Shown here piece after piece: positions 1 to 6,090 of a stretch of 11,890 nt of DNA. Every line of letters begins with the position of its first letter. Positions within the stretch are counted from its first letter, which is position 1. Location of the stretch: positions 1-11,890 of the forward strand of contig JBFYQC010000077.1 of NCBI GenBank assembly GCA_041302975.1, written 5' to 3'. This DNA is from UBA6183 sp041302975. Its GTDB lineage: Bacteria; Bacteroidota; Bacteroidia; UKL13-3. The notes beneath the pieces are model-generated. The model had not been told where the DNA came from. It searched no databases and worked only from the letters and a program-made list of their open reading frames with translations. Position numbers and translations under genes: made by a program.

Positions 1-1
1 G

Positions 2-649
2 GTAGATGTAAACAAATTGGGTAACTACACGATAACGTATACAGTACGTGATGGCTCAAACAACTCAACAAGTGTTGTACGACAAGTAAATGTAGTAGAC
101 CGCATAGCGCCTGTGATAGAGATATTGGGAGGTGATCCATTTGATTTGTTATGGAATGATACGTTTGAGATTGTTAATGAATTACGCATAACGGATAATT
201 ACTACACTGCAGAGGATTTGTTACCATTGGTACAAAAAACCACCACCTTAAATGTAGATGCAGTAACAGGTAAATATTACGGAGGTACACGCGGCTGGAA
301 AGAGATTACTTACCAGGTAAGCGATCCATCAAACAACCAATCGAGTAAGTCTCGCAGAAGAATTTATGTAGACTTTAAAACAGGGTTGAATGAAGTTCAA
401 AGGAATCAAACATTAATTGTTTATCCCAACCCAAGCAGTGGTAAATTTACCATTAGTACAAAAGAACCAATAATAGGGAAAACAGAAGTAACTATGTACA
501 ATGTATTGGGAGCCAAAGTATACAGTCAAAGTATAAACATGAATGGTAAAACAGCAGATATAGCAGCAGAAGAATTACCATCAGGTATTTACTTGTTACA
601 GTTAAACAACAACGGCAAACAATACACACAGCGTGTTAGCGTGAAGTAG
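2..649 (+). CDS. 3' part of a secreted Ig-like repeat protein with T9SS type A C-terminal sorting domain
   Basis: The frame is open to the left edge, so the 5' end lies outside the window; the TTG at 17 is internal and not a start. The visible 215 residues begin in the tail of an Ig-like repeat (GNYTITYTVRDGSNN..., ending VNVVD), the pattern of DUF5011/HYR-type adhesin repeats. A second, more divergent repeat follows (starting APVIEI, with ITYQVSDPSNN near its end). The last ~78 residues form a classic Por-secretion tail: VYPNPSSGKF, then MYNVLGAKVYS, LPSGIYLLQL and a short basic end. In Bacteroidota this domain is recognised by the type IX secretion system, cleaved, and the cargo released or attached to the surface. 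Its enzymatic or binding role cannot be judged because the N-terminal part is missing; a surface adhesin or a large repeat protein is plausible. A hairpin terminator follows at 677-711. Confidence 0.9.
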   Translation, partial: VDVNKLGNYTITYTVRDGSNNSTSVVRQVNVVDRIAPVIEILGGDPFDLLWNDTFEIVNELRITDNYYTAEDLLPLVQKTTTLNVDAVTGKYYGGTRGWKEITYQVSDPSNNQSSKSRRRIYVDFKTGLNEVQRNQTLIVYPNPSSGKFTISTKEPIIGKTEVTMYNVLGAKVYSQSINMNGKTADIAAEELPSGIYLLQLNNNGKQYTQRVSVK

Positions 650-676
650 GAGTGTTTTGTATATTAATTTAATTCT

Positions 677-711
677 AAAACGGCTATAAGATTTATTCTT
701 GTAGCCGTTTT
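677..711 (+). terminator. Intrinsic terminator after the T9SS cargo gene
   Basis: The arms AAAACGGCTA (677-686) and TAGCCGTTTT (702-711) are perfectly complementary. The stem continues inward with TAAG/CTTG (one G-T wobble), giving about 14 bp around a 7-nt loop. The 3' arm ends in a T-rich tract. It lies 28 bp after the stop at 649. The A-run on the left arm means it could also stop minus-strand transcription. Confidence 0.85.
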
Positions 712-748
712 CTTTGACGTAAAGTTTCTCTTTAGAGATAGAATGCAT

Positions 749-773
749 AAAAAAAGCCACCTAAAGGTGGCTT
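749..773 (-). terminator. Intrinsic terminator after the small lipoprotein gene
   Basis: AAGCCACC (754-761) pairs with GGTGGCTT (766-773) around a 4-nt loop. Read on the minus strand, the hairpin is followed by a run of seven T's (complement of 749-755). It lies 24 bp beyond the stop of the minus-strand lipoprotein gene and probably ends the tRNA-lipoprotein transcript. Confidence 0.85.
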
Positions 774-796
774 CGAATATTTTGAGTGAAGATAAA

Positions 797-1012
797 TTAA
801 TTGTGATTTGAAGTATCTGCCGCTAGAGTATCAACAACTGCTTTAGTTGTTTCATTTGGATTACCGTATTCACCGGCTTTATTCACAGAATAATCGGCTT
901 TTTCTGTTTTGTAAAGTTCATTACGTTCAAGAGTTTGCTTGGCTTCGTCTTGTCCATAATGACAAGCAGATAATGAAACGATAACAAGTGCTGATGCTAA
1001 TATTTTTTTCAT
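797..1012 (-). CDS. Small putative lipoprotein, 71 aa
   Basis: The frame is open further upstream, but that extension runs through the tRNA-Leu gene, so I place the start at the ATG at 1012. The product begins MKKILASALVIVSLSAC, a typical short lipoprotein signal: two lysines, a hydrophobic core and lipobox LSAC with the lipidated Cys at residue 17. The mature peptide is only about 55 residues, hydrophilic and charged, with no further membrane segment and no domain I recognise. It would be anchored in the inner or outer membrane. No Shine-Dalgarno sequence is visible, as usual in Bacteroidota. The start is only 31 nt from the 3' end of tRNA-Leu on the same strand, and I find no promoter box in that gap, so co-transcription with the tRNA is likely. 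A strong terminator follows at 749-773. Function unknown. Confidence 0.75.
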   Translation of the reverse strand: MKKILASALVIVSLSACHYGQDEAKQTLERNELYKTEKADYSVNKAGEYGNPNETTKAVVDTLAADTSNHN

Positions 1013-1043
1013 ATTGATAAGTAGTTTATCGTAAAAAAAAGAG

Positions 1044-1128
1044 TACCCGGGGCGGGACTTGAACCCGCACATCTTTAAAGGATACAGGATTTTAAGTCCT
1101 GCGTGTCTACCAATTCCACCACCCGGGC
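1044..1128 (-). tRNA. tRNA-Leu (anticodon UAA)
   Basis: The 85-nt minus-strand sequence folds as a class II tRNA. The acceptor stem is GCCCGGG/CCCGGGT (the first pair is G-U, common in leucine tRNAs), with discriminator A. The D-loop contains GGTAGAC, the anticodon stem is CAGGA/TCCTG around loop CTTAAAA, and there is a long variable arm and a T arm GCGGG-TTCAAGT-CCCGC. The anticodon UAA (1092-1094) reads leucine UUA/UUG. CCA is not encoded (the bases after the discriminator read CTC), so tRNA nucleotidyltransferase must add it, unlike the neighbouring tRNA-Gly. Confidence 0.96.
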
Positions 1129-1143
1129 ATGTAAAGAACTCTT

Positions 1144-1173
1144 CAAAAAAACCGGGTTTGAGTACTACTCAAA
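1144..1173 (-). promoter_or_regulatory. Possible promoter of tRNA-Leu, overlapping the tRNA-Gly terminator
   Basis: On the minus strand, TTTG (complement of 1170-1173) is followed after exactly 18 nt by TTTTTTTG (complement of 1144-1151). The spacing equals that of the better promoter upstream of tRNA-Gly. The -7 box departs from the Bacteroidota consensus TAnnTTTG only at its second base (T for A). The mature tRNA-Leu would begin 16 nt further on, a sensible leader length. The -33 box is in the first arm of the terminator hairpin and the -7 box is its U-tract. It is an inference from spacing and similarity. Confidence 0.4.
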
Positions 1174-1177
1174 CCCG
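1145..1177 (-). terminator. Intrinsic terminator between tRNA-Gly and tRNA-Leu
   Basis: CGGGTTTGAG (1153-1162) pairs perfectly with CTCAAACCCG (1168-1177), and the next two bases on each side can also pair. Read on the minus strand, the stem is followed, after one G, by seven T's (complement of 1145-1151). It begins 6 nt after the encoded CCA of tRNA-Gly. This is a textbook rho-independent terminator, though it could also serve as a processing spacer within a two-tRNA transcript. Confidence 0.75.
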
Positions 1178-1183
1178 ACATTT

Positions 1184-1259
1184 TGGAGCGAAAGACGAGG
1201 TTCGAACTCGCGACCTCAACCTTGGCAAGGTTGCGCTCTACCAGCTGAGCTACTTTCGC
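1184..1259 (-). tRNA. tRNA-Gly (anticodon GCC)
   Basis: The minus-strand sequence folds as a standard cloverleaf: acceptor GCGAAAG/CTTTCGC, D arm with AGCTCAGCTGGTAGAGC, anticodon stem CAACC/GGTTG around loop TTGCCAA, and T loop TTCGAAC. The anticodon GCC (1224-1226) reads GGC and GGU. The discriminator is T at 1187 and CCA is genomically encoded (1184-1186). A Bacteroidota-type promoter lies 34 nt upstream and a hairpin terminator immediately downstream. Confidence 0.97.
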
Positions 1260-1292
1260 TTTTAGTCAATGTTACCATTGATTAATGTGGTG

Positions 1293-1322
1293 CAAATATA
1301 GGCCTAATTTCTATTCTGCAAA
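1293..1322 (-). promoter_or_regulatory. Bacteroidota-type promoter for tRNA-Gly
   Basis: On the minus strand, TATATTTG (complement of 1293-1300) is a full match to the Bacteroidota -7 element TAnnTTTG. It is preceded at an 18-nt spacing by TTTG (complement of 1319-1322), the -33 element. Transcription would start a few bases past 1293, leaving a leader of about 27 nt before the mature tRNA at 1259. The rest of the 160-bp gap to mutS shows no other feature; I see no convincing hairpin terminator for mutS. Confidence 0.7.
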
Positions 1323-1419
1323 CATTTTCGTAAAAAAAAAGAAACACTTTATTCAATTCCATTGATAAAAAGGCATTTATTTTTAGTTAAGCAGGATTAA
1401 ACTTAGTATCAAGATATGT

Positions 1420-4017
1420 TTATTTTAGTAATTTCTTAATCTCATTCAATTTCATGAGTGCCTCAACAGGAGAAATGGTATTGATATCAAGGAGTAATAA
1501 ATCTTCTTTAATCTGATCAAGTACAGGATCATTAAGCTGAAACATGGAAAGTTGAATGGGATTAATCTTTGGAGTACCTATTTTATCTTCGGTTTGCAAT
1601 CTTTGTCCTTCTAATTCTTTTAAAATTACATTTGCTCTATTTACCACCAATTGAGGGACTCCAGCCATTTTTGCTACATGTATACCAAAGCTGTGTTCAC
1701 TACCTCCGAGGGCAAGTTTTCTTAAAAAAATAATTTTGTTGGTAGCCTCTTTAATTTCTATGTGGTAATTTTTGATACCCTCATTATTTTTCTCTAATTC
1801 GTTTAGTTCGTGGTAATGAGTAGCAAACAATGTTTTAGGTTTGGCTGGGTGATGATTTAAAAACTCGGCAATAGCCCATGCTATTGAAACACCATCATAT
1901 GTACTTGTTCCTCTTCCTATCTCATCTAATAATATTAAACTGTTAATGGATAGATTGTTTAATATGCTTGCTGTTTCAGTCATTTCAACCATGAACGTAC
2001 TTTCTCCACTGCTAATATTATCACTGGCTCCAACACGCGTAAAAATCTTATCGACTAATCCTATTTCTGCAATACTTGAAGGTACAAAACAACCAATTTG
2101 TGCCATAATAACATTGATTGCAGTTTGACGTAAGAGTGCTGATTTACCGGCCATGTTTGGGCCTGTAAGTATGATAATCTGTTGCTGTTCGCGGTCTAAA
2201 TAGATATCATTGGGAATGTAACTTTCTCCTAAGGGTAATTGTTGTTCAATAACAGGGTGTCTTGAGTCTTTTAGCAATAGTTTTTGGCCTTCGTTAATTT
2301 GTGGCTTGGTATAATGGTGTTTAACTGCTAAGTTGGCAAATGAAAATAAACAATCAAGTTTAGCTAGTAATAATGCATTTTGTTGAATTACACTAACATA
2401 TTCACTTACATTGTTTACCAACTCGTTAAATAAACGCTCTTCAATTGCTCCAATTTTTTCTTCGGCACCTAAAATTTTTTCTTCGTATTGTTTTAATTCT
2501 TCAGTAATATATCGTTCGGCATTGGTTAAGGTTTGTTTTCTAATCCATTCAGGTGGAACTTTATCTTTATGTGTGTTGGTTACCTCCAAATAGTAACCAA
2601 ATACATTATTAAATGCTACTTTAAGCGAAGGGATACCAGTGCGAACTTGTTCACTTTGTTGTATGTGTAATAAATAATCTTTTCCGTGATACGCAATTTT
2701 CCTGAGTTCATCTAGTTCTTTATGTATACCATCGTTAATTAGTTCTCCTTTATGTAATAATGCAGGAGGGTCAGTTTTTAATGTTTTATCAATAGCTTCA
2801 ATTACCCAATTACAATCATGTAGCAATTCGGCCATTTTTACCAAAACACTTTTGCCACTATTAACTAACAAGTTTTTTATGGGTTGGATATGTTTTAGCG
2901 AACGGTTGAGTTGGGCTAATTCTCTTGGATTGATTCTGCGCATGGCAACTTTAGATACCATTCGTTCTATATCACCTAATTGTTTAAATTCATTCGTTAC
3001 CAGATCGCACAATCGGTAGTCCTGAAATGCGGCATCAACAACTTCCAATCGCTCTATGATAAACTGTTTTTCCTTTAATGGCAATACTACCCACCGTTTT
3101 AGGAGACGGGCCCCCATTGGTGTAACCGTATAATCGAGAACATCTATTAAAGCCTTGCCATGCTCATGGTTAGGTTGTAATAATTCCAAATTTCTGATTG
3201 TAAATCTATCGAGCCATACGTACTTTTCTTCATCTATTCGTGATAAGGCTTGTATATGAGAAAGCTCATTGTGATGTGTTTCATTAAGATAATGTATGCA
3301 AACTCCTGCTGCAATAATTGCAAGAGGCATTTCTTGTATACCATAACCTTTTAAATTTGTTGTATTAAAATGACCAATTAATTTATCGTAGGCAAATTGA
3401 TATTGAAAAATCCATTCATCTAGGTGATAGGTGTAAAATTTATCTCCTGCTAAAGCATGAAAAGTTTTTAATTGTTTTTTATTGATAACTATTTCAGCCG
3501 GTTTGAGTCCTTGTATAAGCTTTTCTATATAATCTGGACTACCTTCACTAGCTATAAACTCACCAGTACTGATGTCAACAAATGCTGCACCCGCCTTTGC
3601 TCCATCTAAATGTATTGCACAAAGGTAATTATTGTATTTGTGATCGAGTATTTTATCGTTATAAGAAACTCCTGGAGTTACCAATTCGGTCACGCCTCGT
3701 CTAACAATTTTTTTTGTTAGTTTTGGATCTTCTAGTTGGTCGCAAATGGCAACACGCTGTCCGGCTCTTACTAATTTAGGTAAATAAGTATCAAGTGAAT
3801 GGTGAGGAAATCCGGCAAGTTCAATATGTGAGGCCGATCCATTGGCTCTTTTGGTAAGCACAATGCCAAGTATTTGAGAAGCTTTAATAGCATCCTCACC
3901 AAATGTTTCATAAAAATCGCCAACTCTAAAAAGTAATATAGCCCCAGGGTACTTTGCTTTTATTTCAAGGTACTGCTTCATTAAAGGGGTTTCTTGTGAT
4001 GCGTCTTTTTTAGCCAT
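1420..4017 (-). CDS. mutS: DNA mismatch repair protein MutS
   Basis: The 865-residue product is full length for MutS1 (E. coli 853). It recognises base mismatches and small loops as a dimer in the cytoplasm and, with ATP, recruits MutL. The N-terminal mismatch-binding domain carries GDFYETF, with the base-stacking Phe35 and Glu37 of the F-x-E motif. Connector, lever and clamp domains follow to about residue 570. The ABC ATPase domain has Walker A GPNMAGKS (619-626, Lys625), Walker B LILLDEIGRG (Asp698, Glu699) and the ATHYHEL motif. Near the C terminus QLSMF looks like a beta-clamp binding peptide, followed by the usual SPVEALMKLNEIKKLL end. The ATG at 4017 gives MAKKDASQETPLMKQYLEIK, aligned with family N termini. 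The promoter must lie in the ~58 bp between the start and the upstream gene's terminator, but I see no clear box. All key residues are present. Confidence 0.98.
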   Translation of the reverse strand: MAKKDASQETPLMKQYLEIKAKYPGAILLFRVGDFYETFGEDAIKASQILGIVLTKRANGSASHIELAGFPHHSLDTYLPKLVRAGQRVAICDQLEDPKLTKKIVRRGVTELVTPGVSYNDKILDHKYNNYLCAIHLDGAKAGAAFVDISTGEFIASEGSPDYIEKLIQGLKPAEIVINKKQLKTFHALAGDKFYTYHLDEWIFQYQFAYDKLIGHFNTTNLKGYGIQEMPLAIIAAGVCIHYLNETHHNELSHIQALSRIDEEKYVWLDRFTIRNLELLQPNHEHGKALIDVLDYTVTPMGARLLKRWVVLPLKEKQFIIERLEVVDAAFQDYRLCDLVTNEFKQLGDIERMVSKVAMRRINPRELAQLNRSLKHIQPIKNLLVNSGKSVLVKMAELLHDCNWVIEAIDKTLKTDPPALLHKGELINDGIHKELDELRKIAYHGKDYLLHIQQSEQVRTGIPSLKVAFNNVFGYYLEVTNTHKDKVPPEWIRKQTLTNAERYITEELKQYEEKILGAEEKIGAIEERLFNELVNNVSEYVSVIQQNALLLAKLDCLFSFANLAVKHHYTKPQINEGQKLLLKDSRHPVIEQQLPLGESYIPNDIYLDREQQQIIILTGPNMAGKSALLRQTAINVIMAQIGCFVPSSIAEIGLVDKIFTRVGASDNISSGESTFMVEMTETASILNNLSINSLILLDEIGRGTSTYDGVSIAWAIAEFLNHHPAKPKTLFATHYHELNELEKNNEGIKNYHIEIKEATNKIIFLRKLALGGSEHSFGIHVAKMAGVPQLVVNRANVILKELEGQRLQTEDKIGTPKINPIQLSMFQLNDPVLDQIKEDLLLLDINTISPVEALMKLNEIKKLLK

Positions 4018-4073
4018 AAATAACTAGGGCAAAATACAACATACTGCACCGGCTAAGTACACATTTTGTAAAC

Positions 4074-4103
4074 AAAAATCCCCAACCAAATGGTTGGGGA
4101 TTT
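4074..4103 (-). terminator. Intrinsic terminator after the SPOR-A gene
   Basis: AAATCCCCAACCA (4076-4088) and TGGTTGGGGATTT (4091-4103) are perfectly complementary over 13 bp. On the minus strand the hairpin runs into a run of five T's (complement of 4074-4078). It starts 3 bp after the SPOR-A stop codon and separates that gene from mutS, which must therefore have its own promoter. Confidence 0.88.
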
Positions 4104-4106
4104 AAA

Positions 4107-5441
4107 TTATTTCGGGTCGTATATATGTAACCAAGCTTGACCATTAAACTTGCTTATATACAAGCGAAGTTGTCTGTTTGCTTCTTTTTTGTCGTTACCA
4201 TAGTATACACAAACACGTACCATCTTAGAATGATCACTATCTTTAAACAAAGCTGCTTGTAATCCTTGCTTGCGAACTTTATCGCGGAATGGATAAGCAT
4301 ATTTAGAACCAGAGTATGTTCCTACTATAACATTGTATTTACCCATTGGACGAACAATGCCGTCAATGTCATTTAATGAAATAGATTTTTCAGGTATTGG
4401 GTTGGCGGTTACTACAATTTGTTTAGGATTAATTGTTCCCGACTTGCCTTTAATGTCGGTGTGTCTTCCCACTTTTTTGTGTTCTAATGTGTCTGTTAAA
4501 TTAACAGAAGCGATATTTTCGCTTATACTATCAAATATTTTAACAGTTTGAGTAAGTATCAGTGTGTCTTTATTAATTGTATTTGATAAGGTGGTTTGAG
4601 CAGCCAAACTATCTATATTAGTTGTAATATTTGCCGTTTCTTTTGTAACATTGGTGGTGTCTTTTTTAATAATTGCAATTGGCTCTTCACCTTTTTTCAG
4701 GTCATCATTAAATGGCACAAACATGATGTCTTCTTTACCGTCTAAGTTAAACCACTCCAAATGTTTTCGGTCAGCACTTGCACCAATATTGTAACTAATC
4801 CCAACGTATGCATTAGTCATTCCATCAAGCTTTTTATCAGAATAAGCGCCATCTAAATAATAAGTTTGCACCAATTTATATTCAGCACCAAAACTCAAAT
4901 CAAAGCGATTGCTAATGAAATATTTGAAATCTAGGCCGAAATTGTTAGCAATGAAACGAACGTTATTCTTGTAGTTTTTAAATTGACCATCTACACGATT
5001 AACCTTTATATCAGGGTACATGTATCCTGCCCCAACAACCAAATAAGGATTTAAACGATGAAATATACCGCCTAAATTACGTAGTTTAAATAACCGTTCA
5101 AGATTTAATAAGCCACTACCAGAAAAATAATAGTACGAAGCGTTATATTTAGTATAGTTGGCTACATTATCTCTTGTTCCTGTAATCATTTCCACATCTT
5201 GTGAGCCATTGAGGGTTCCAGCTCCAATGGCTAGCCTTCCAGAAAGGTATCTACTTGTTGCCATTTTTAAACCAATTTCCCCATATCCTCCTGCTGTACC
5301 TGTAATTGAGGTGTTAGGCATCGAAAAACCACCGTTGATATCTAACGAGAGACGGGTATATTTGTACTGTGCTTTTACATTACCAATTAAAATGGTAAGA
5401 AAAAGAGGTATTAAAATAAAGGTCTTATTAGGGCTAATCAT
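4107..5441 (-). CDS. Outer-membrane beta-barrel protein with C-terminal SPOR domain (SPOR-A)
   Basis: I chose the ATG at 5441 (444 aa) over an in-frame GTG at 5462, because it puts a clean signal peptide at the N terminus: MISPNKTFILIPLFLTILIGNVKA, then Q. Residues ~25-220 look like an 8-stranded-type outer-membrane barrel with alternating aromatic/glycine strands (e.g. LNPYLVVGAGYMYP, FGLDFKYFISNRFDLSFGAEY), ending in the DRKHLEWFNL stretch. A Thr/Asn-rich, low-complexity linker of about 140 residues follows. The last ~78 residues (from about 367, YNVIVGTYSG...AWLHIYDP) read as a SPOR domain, which in other bacteria binds peptidoglycan stripped of stem peptides. The inferred role is tethering the outer membrane to the cell wall, like OmpA but with SPOR in place of the OmpA domain. 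It is a paralogue of the gene at 6083-7417. The 109 bp shared with the divergent methyltransferase gene contain no clear promoter match. Exact family unknown. Confidence 0.82.
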   Translation of the reverse strand: MISPNKTFILIPLFLTILIGNVKAQYKYTRLSLDINGGFSMPNTSITGTAGGYGEIGLKMATSRYLSGRLAIGAGTLNGSQDVEMITGTRDNVANYTKYNASYYYFSGSGLLNLERLFKLRNLGGIFHRLNPYLVVGAGYMYPDIKVNRVDGQFKNYKNNVRFIANNFGLDFKYFISNRFDLSFGAEYKLVQTYYLDGAYSDKKLDGMTNAYVGISYNIGASADRKHLEWFNLDGKEDIMFVPFNDDLKKGEEPIAIIKKDTTNVTKETANITTNIDSLAAQTTLSNTINKDTLILTQTVKIFDSISENIASVNLTDTLEHKKVGRHTDIKGKSGTINPKQIVVTANPIPEKSISLNDIDGIVRPMGKYNVIVGTYSGSKYAYPFRDKVRKQGLQAALFKDSDHSKMVRVCVYYGNDKKEANRQLRLYISKFNGQAWLHIYDPK

Positions 5442-5550
5442 AAGGAATCTTAGGTTATTCACAAATATTCAACTACAATAATATGATATAAAATGAATTA
5501 AAACAACAATTTTAAATGAGTCATTTTGTGTAAAATCGTTTCTTTGTAAT

Positions 5551-6090
5551 ATGGAAATAGAAAAGTTGTCTTTGAGTACATTAAATAGAATTAGTATAGA
5601 AGATTATAAAAAAGTTAAAAAACTTGATTATGATGTAGTTGCGGATAATATTAGAAGCGGTCAAAATGTTGGAGCATTTTTTAGAACAGCTGATTGTTTT
5701 TCTGCAGATAATGTTTATTTATCAGGGATTACTCCAACTCCACCAAATAAAGAAATATTAAAGACGGCTTTAGGGGCTACAGAGTCGGTTAAGTGGTCTT
5801 ATTTTGATGACAATGAAAGTTTAATACTGTATCTTAAAAAAAATAACATCAAAATAATAGTATTAGAACAAAAAAATCATTCAGTACTACTTCAACATTT
5901 TGTTCCTGAGGTAGGACAAAAATATGCACTTGTATTTGGCAACGAGGTTGATGGTGTTAGCGAAACATTCATAAAAAGTGCCGATTTGTGTGTTGAAATT
6001 CCACAAATCGGCACTAAACATAGTTTAAATGTATCTGTATGTGCCGGCATTGTTATGTGGCACATGTATAATTATTTAAAAACTACTTAA
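5551..6090 (+). CDS. TrmH/SpoU-family RNA 2'-O-ribose methyltransferase
   Basis: The 179-residue product is a compact SPOUT-class methyltransferase that would transfer a methyl from S-adenosylmethionine to a ribose 2'-OH in tRNA or rRNA. Motif 1 is visible as NIRSGQNVGAFFRTAD (33-48, with the family's Asn and the catalytic Arg45 region). Motif 2 is VFGNEVDGVS (Gly130-Asn131-Glu132), and motif 3 is IPQIGTKHSLNVSVCAGI (from residue 150). Motifs 2 and 3 build the trefoil knot that binds the cofactor. It is shorter than TrmH proper (about 230) and lacks an added RNA-binding domain, so the exact target nucleotide cannot be called and no symbol is given. It is the only plus-strand gene in the right-hand 10 kb. 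It converges with the minus-strand SPOR-B gene, overlapping it by 8 bp (6083-6090). Its 3' part contains a hairpin that looks like that gene's terminator. Confidence 0.93.
   Translation: MEIEKLSLSTLNRISIEDYKKVKKLDYDVVADNIRSGQNVGAFFRTADCFSADNVYLSGITPTPPNKEILKTALGATESVKWSYFDDNESLILYLKKNNIKIIVLEQKNHSVLLQHFVPEVGQKYALVFGNEVDGVSETFIKSADLCVEIPQIGTKHSLNVSVCAGIVMWHMYNYLKTT
5973..6015 (-). terminator. Terminator of the SPOR-B gene, embedded antisense in the methyltransferase CDS
   Basis: AGTGCCGATTTGTG (5977-5990) and CACAAATCGGCACT (6002-6015) form a perfect 14-bp inverted repeat around an 11-nt loop. Read on the minus strand the hairpin begins 67 bp after the SPOR-B stop codon and runs directly into TTTTT (complement of 5973-5977), as an intrinsic terminator should. 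On the plus strand no T-run follows, so methyltransferase transcription should not stop here. The same bases encode residues from about Ser144 through Thr155, including part of SPOUT motif 3. Confidence 0.7.

Noticed and set aside
1059..1285. Plus-strand open frames across the tRNA pair.
   Set aside because: They are antisense to two well-folded tRNA genes and have no coding character.
4018..4075. TATTTTG-like box upstream of mutS on the minus strand.
   Set aside because: It is one base short of TAnnTTTG and has no TTG at the -33 position.
5441..5462. GTG start at 5462 for SPOR-A, seven codons upstream of the chosen ATG.
   Set aside because: The ATG gives a shorter, cleaner signal peptide and the same 444-aa length as its paralogue; GTG remains possible but less likely.
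5158..5481. 107-codon plus-strand open frame antisense to SPOR-A, and a 143-codon one antisense to ftsY (11234-11665).
   Set aside because: Both mirror strong minus-strand genes with clear protein families; the translations show no domain and no conserved composition.
5442..5550. Promoter-like boxes in the divergent gap between SPOR-A and the methyltransferase gene (TATTATTG and AATATTTG on minus; TTTCTTTG on plus just before the ATG, which would give a leaderless mRNA).
   Set aside because: Each misses at least one consensus base and none but the first has a TTG at acceptable spacing; the gap is so AT-rich that such matches are expected by chance.
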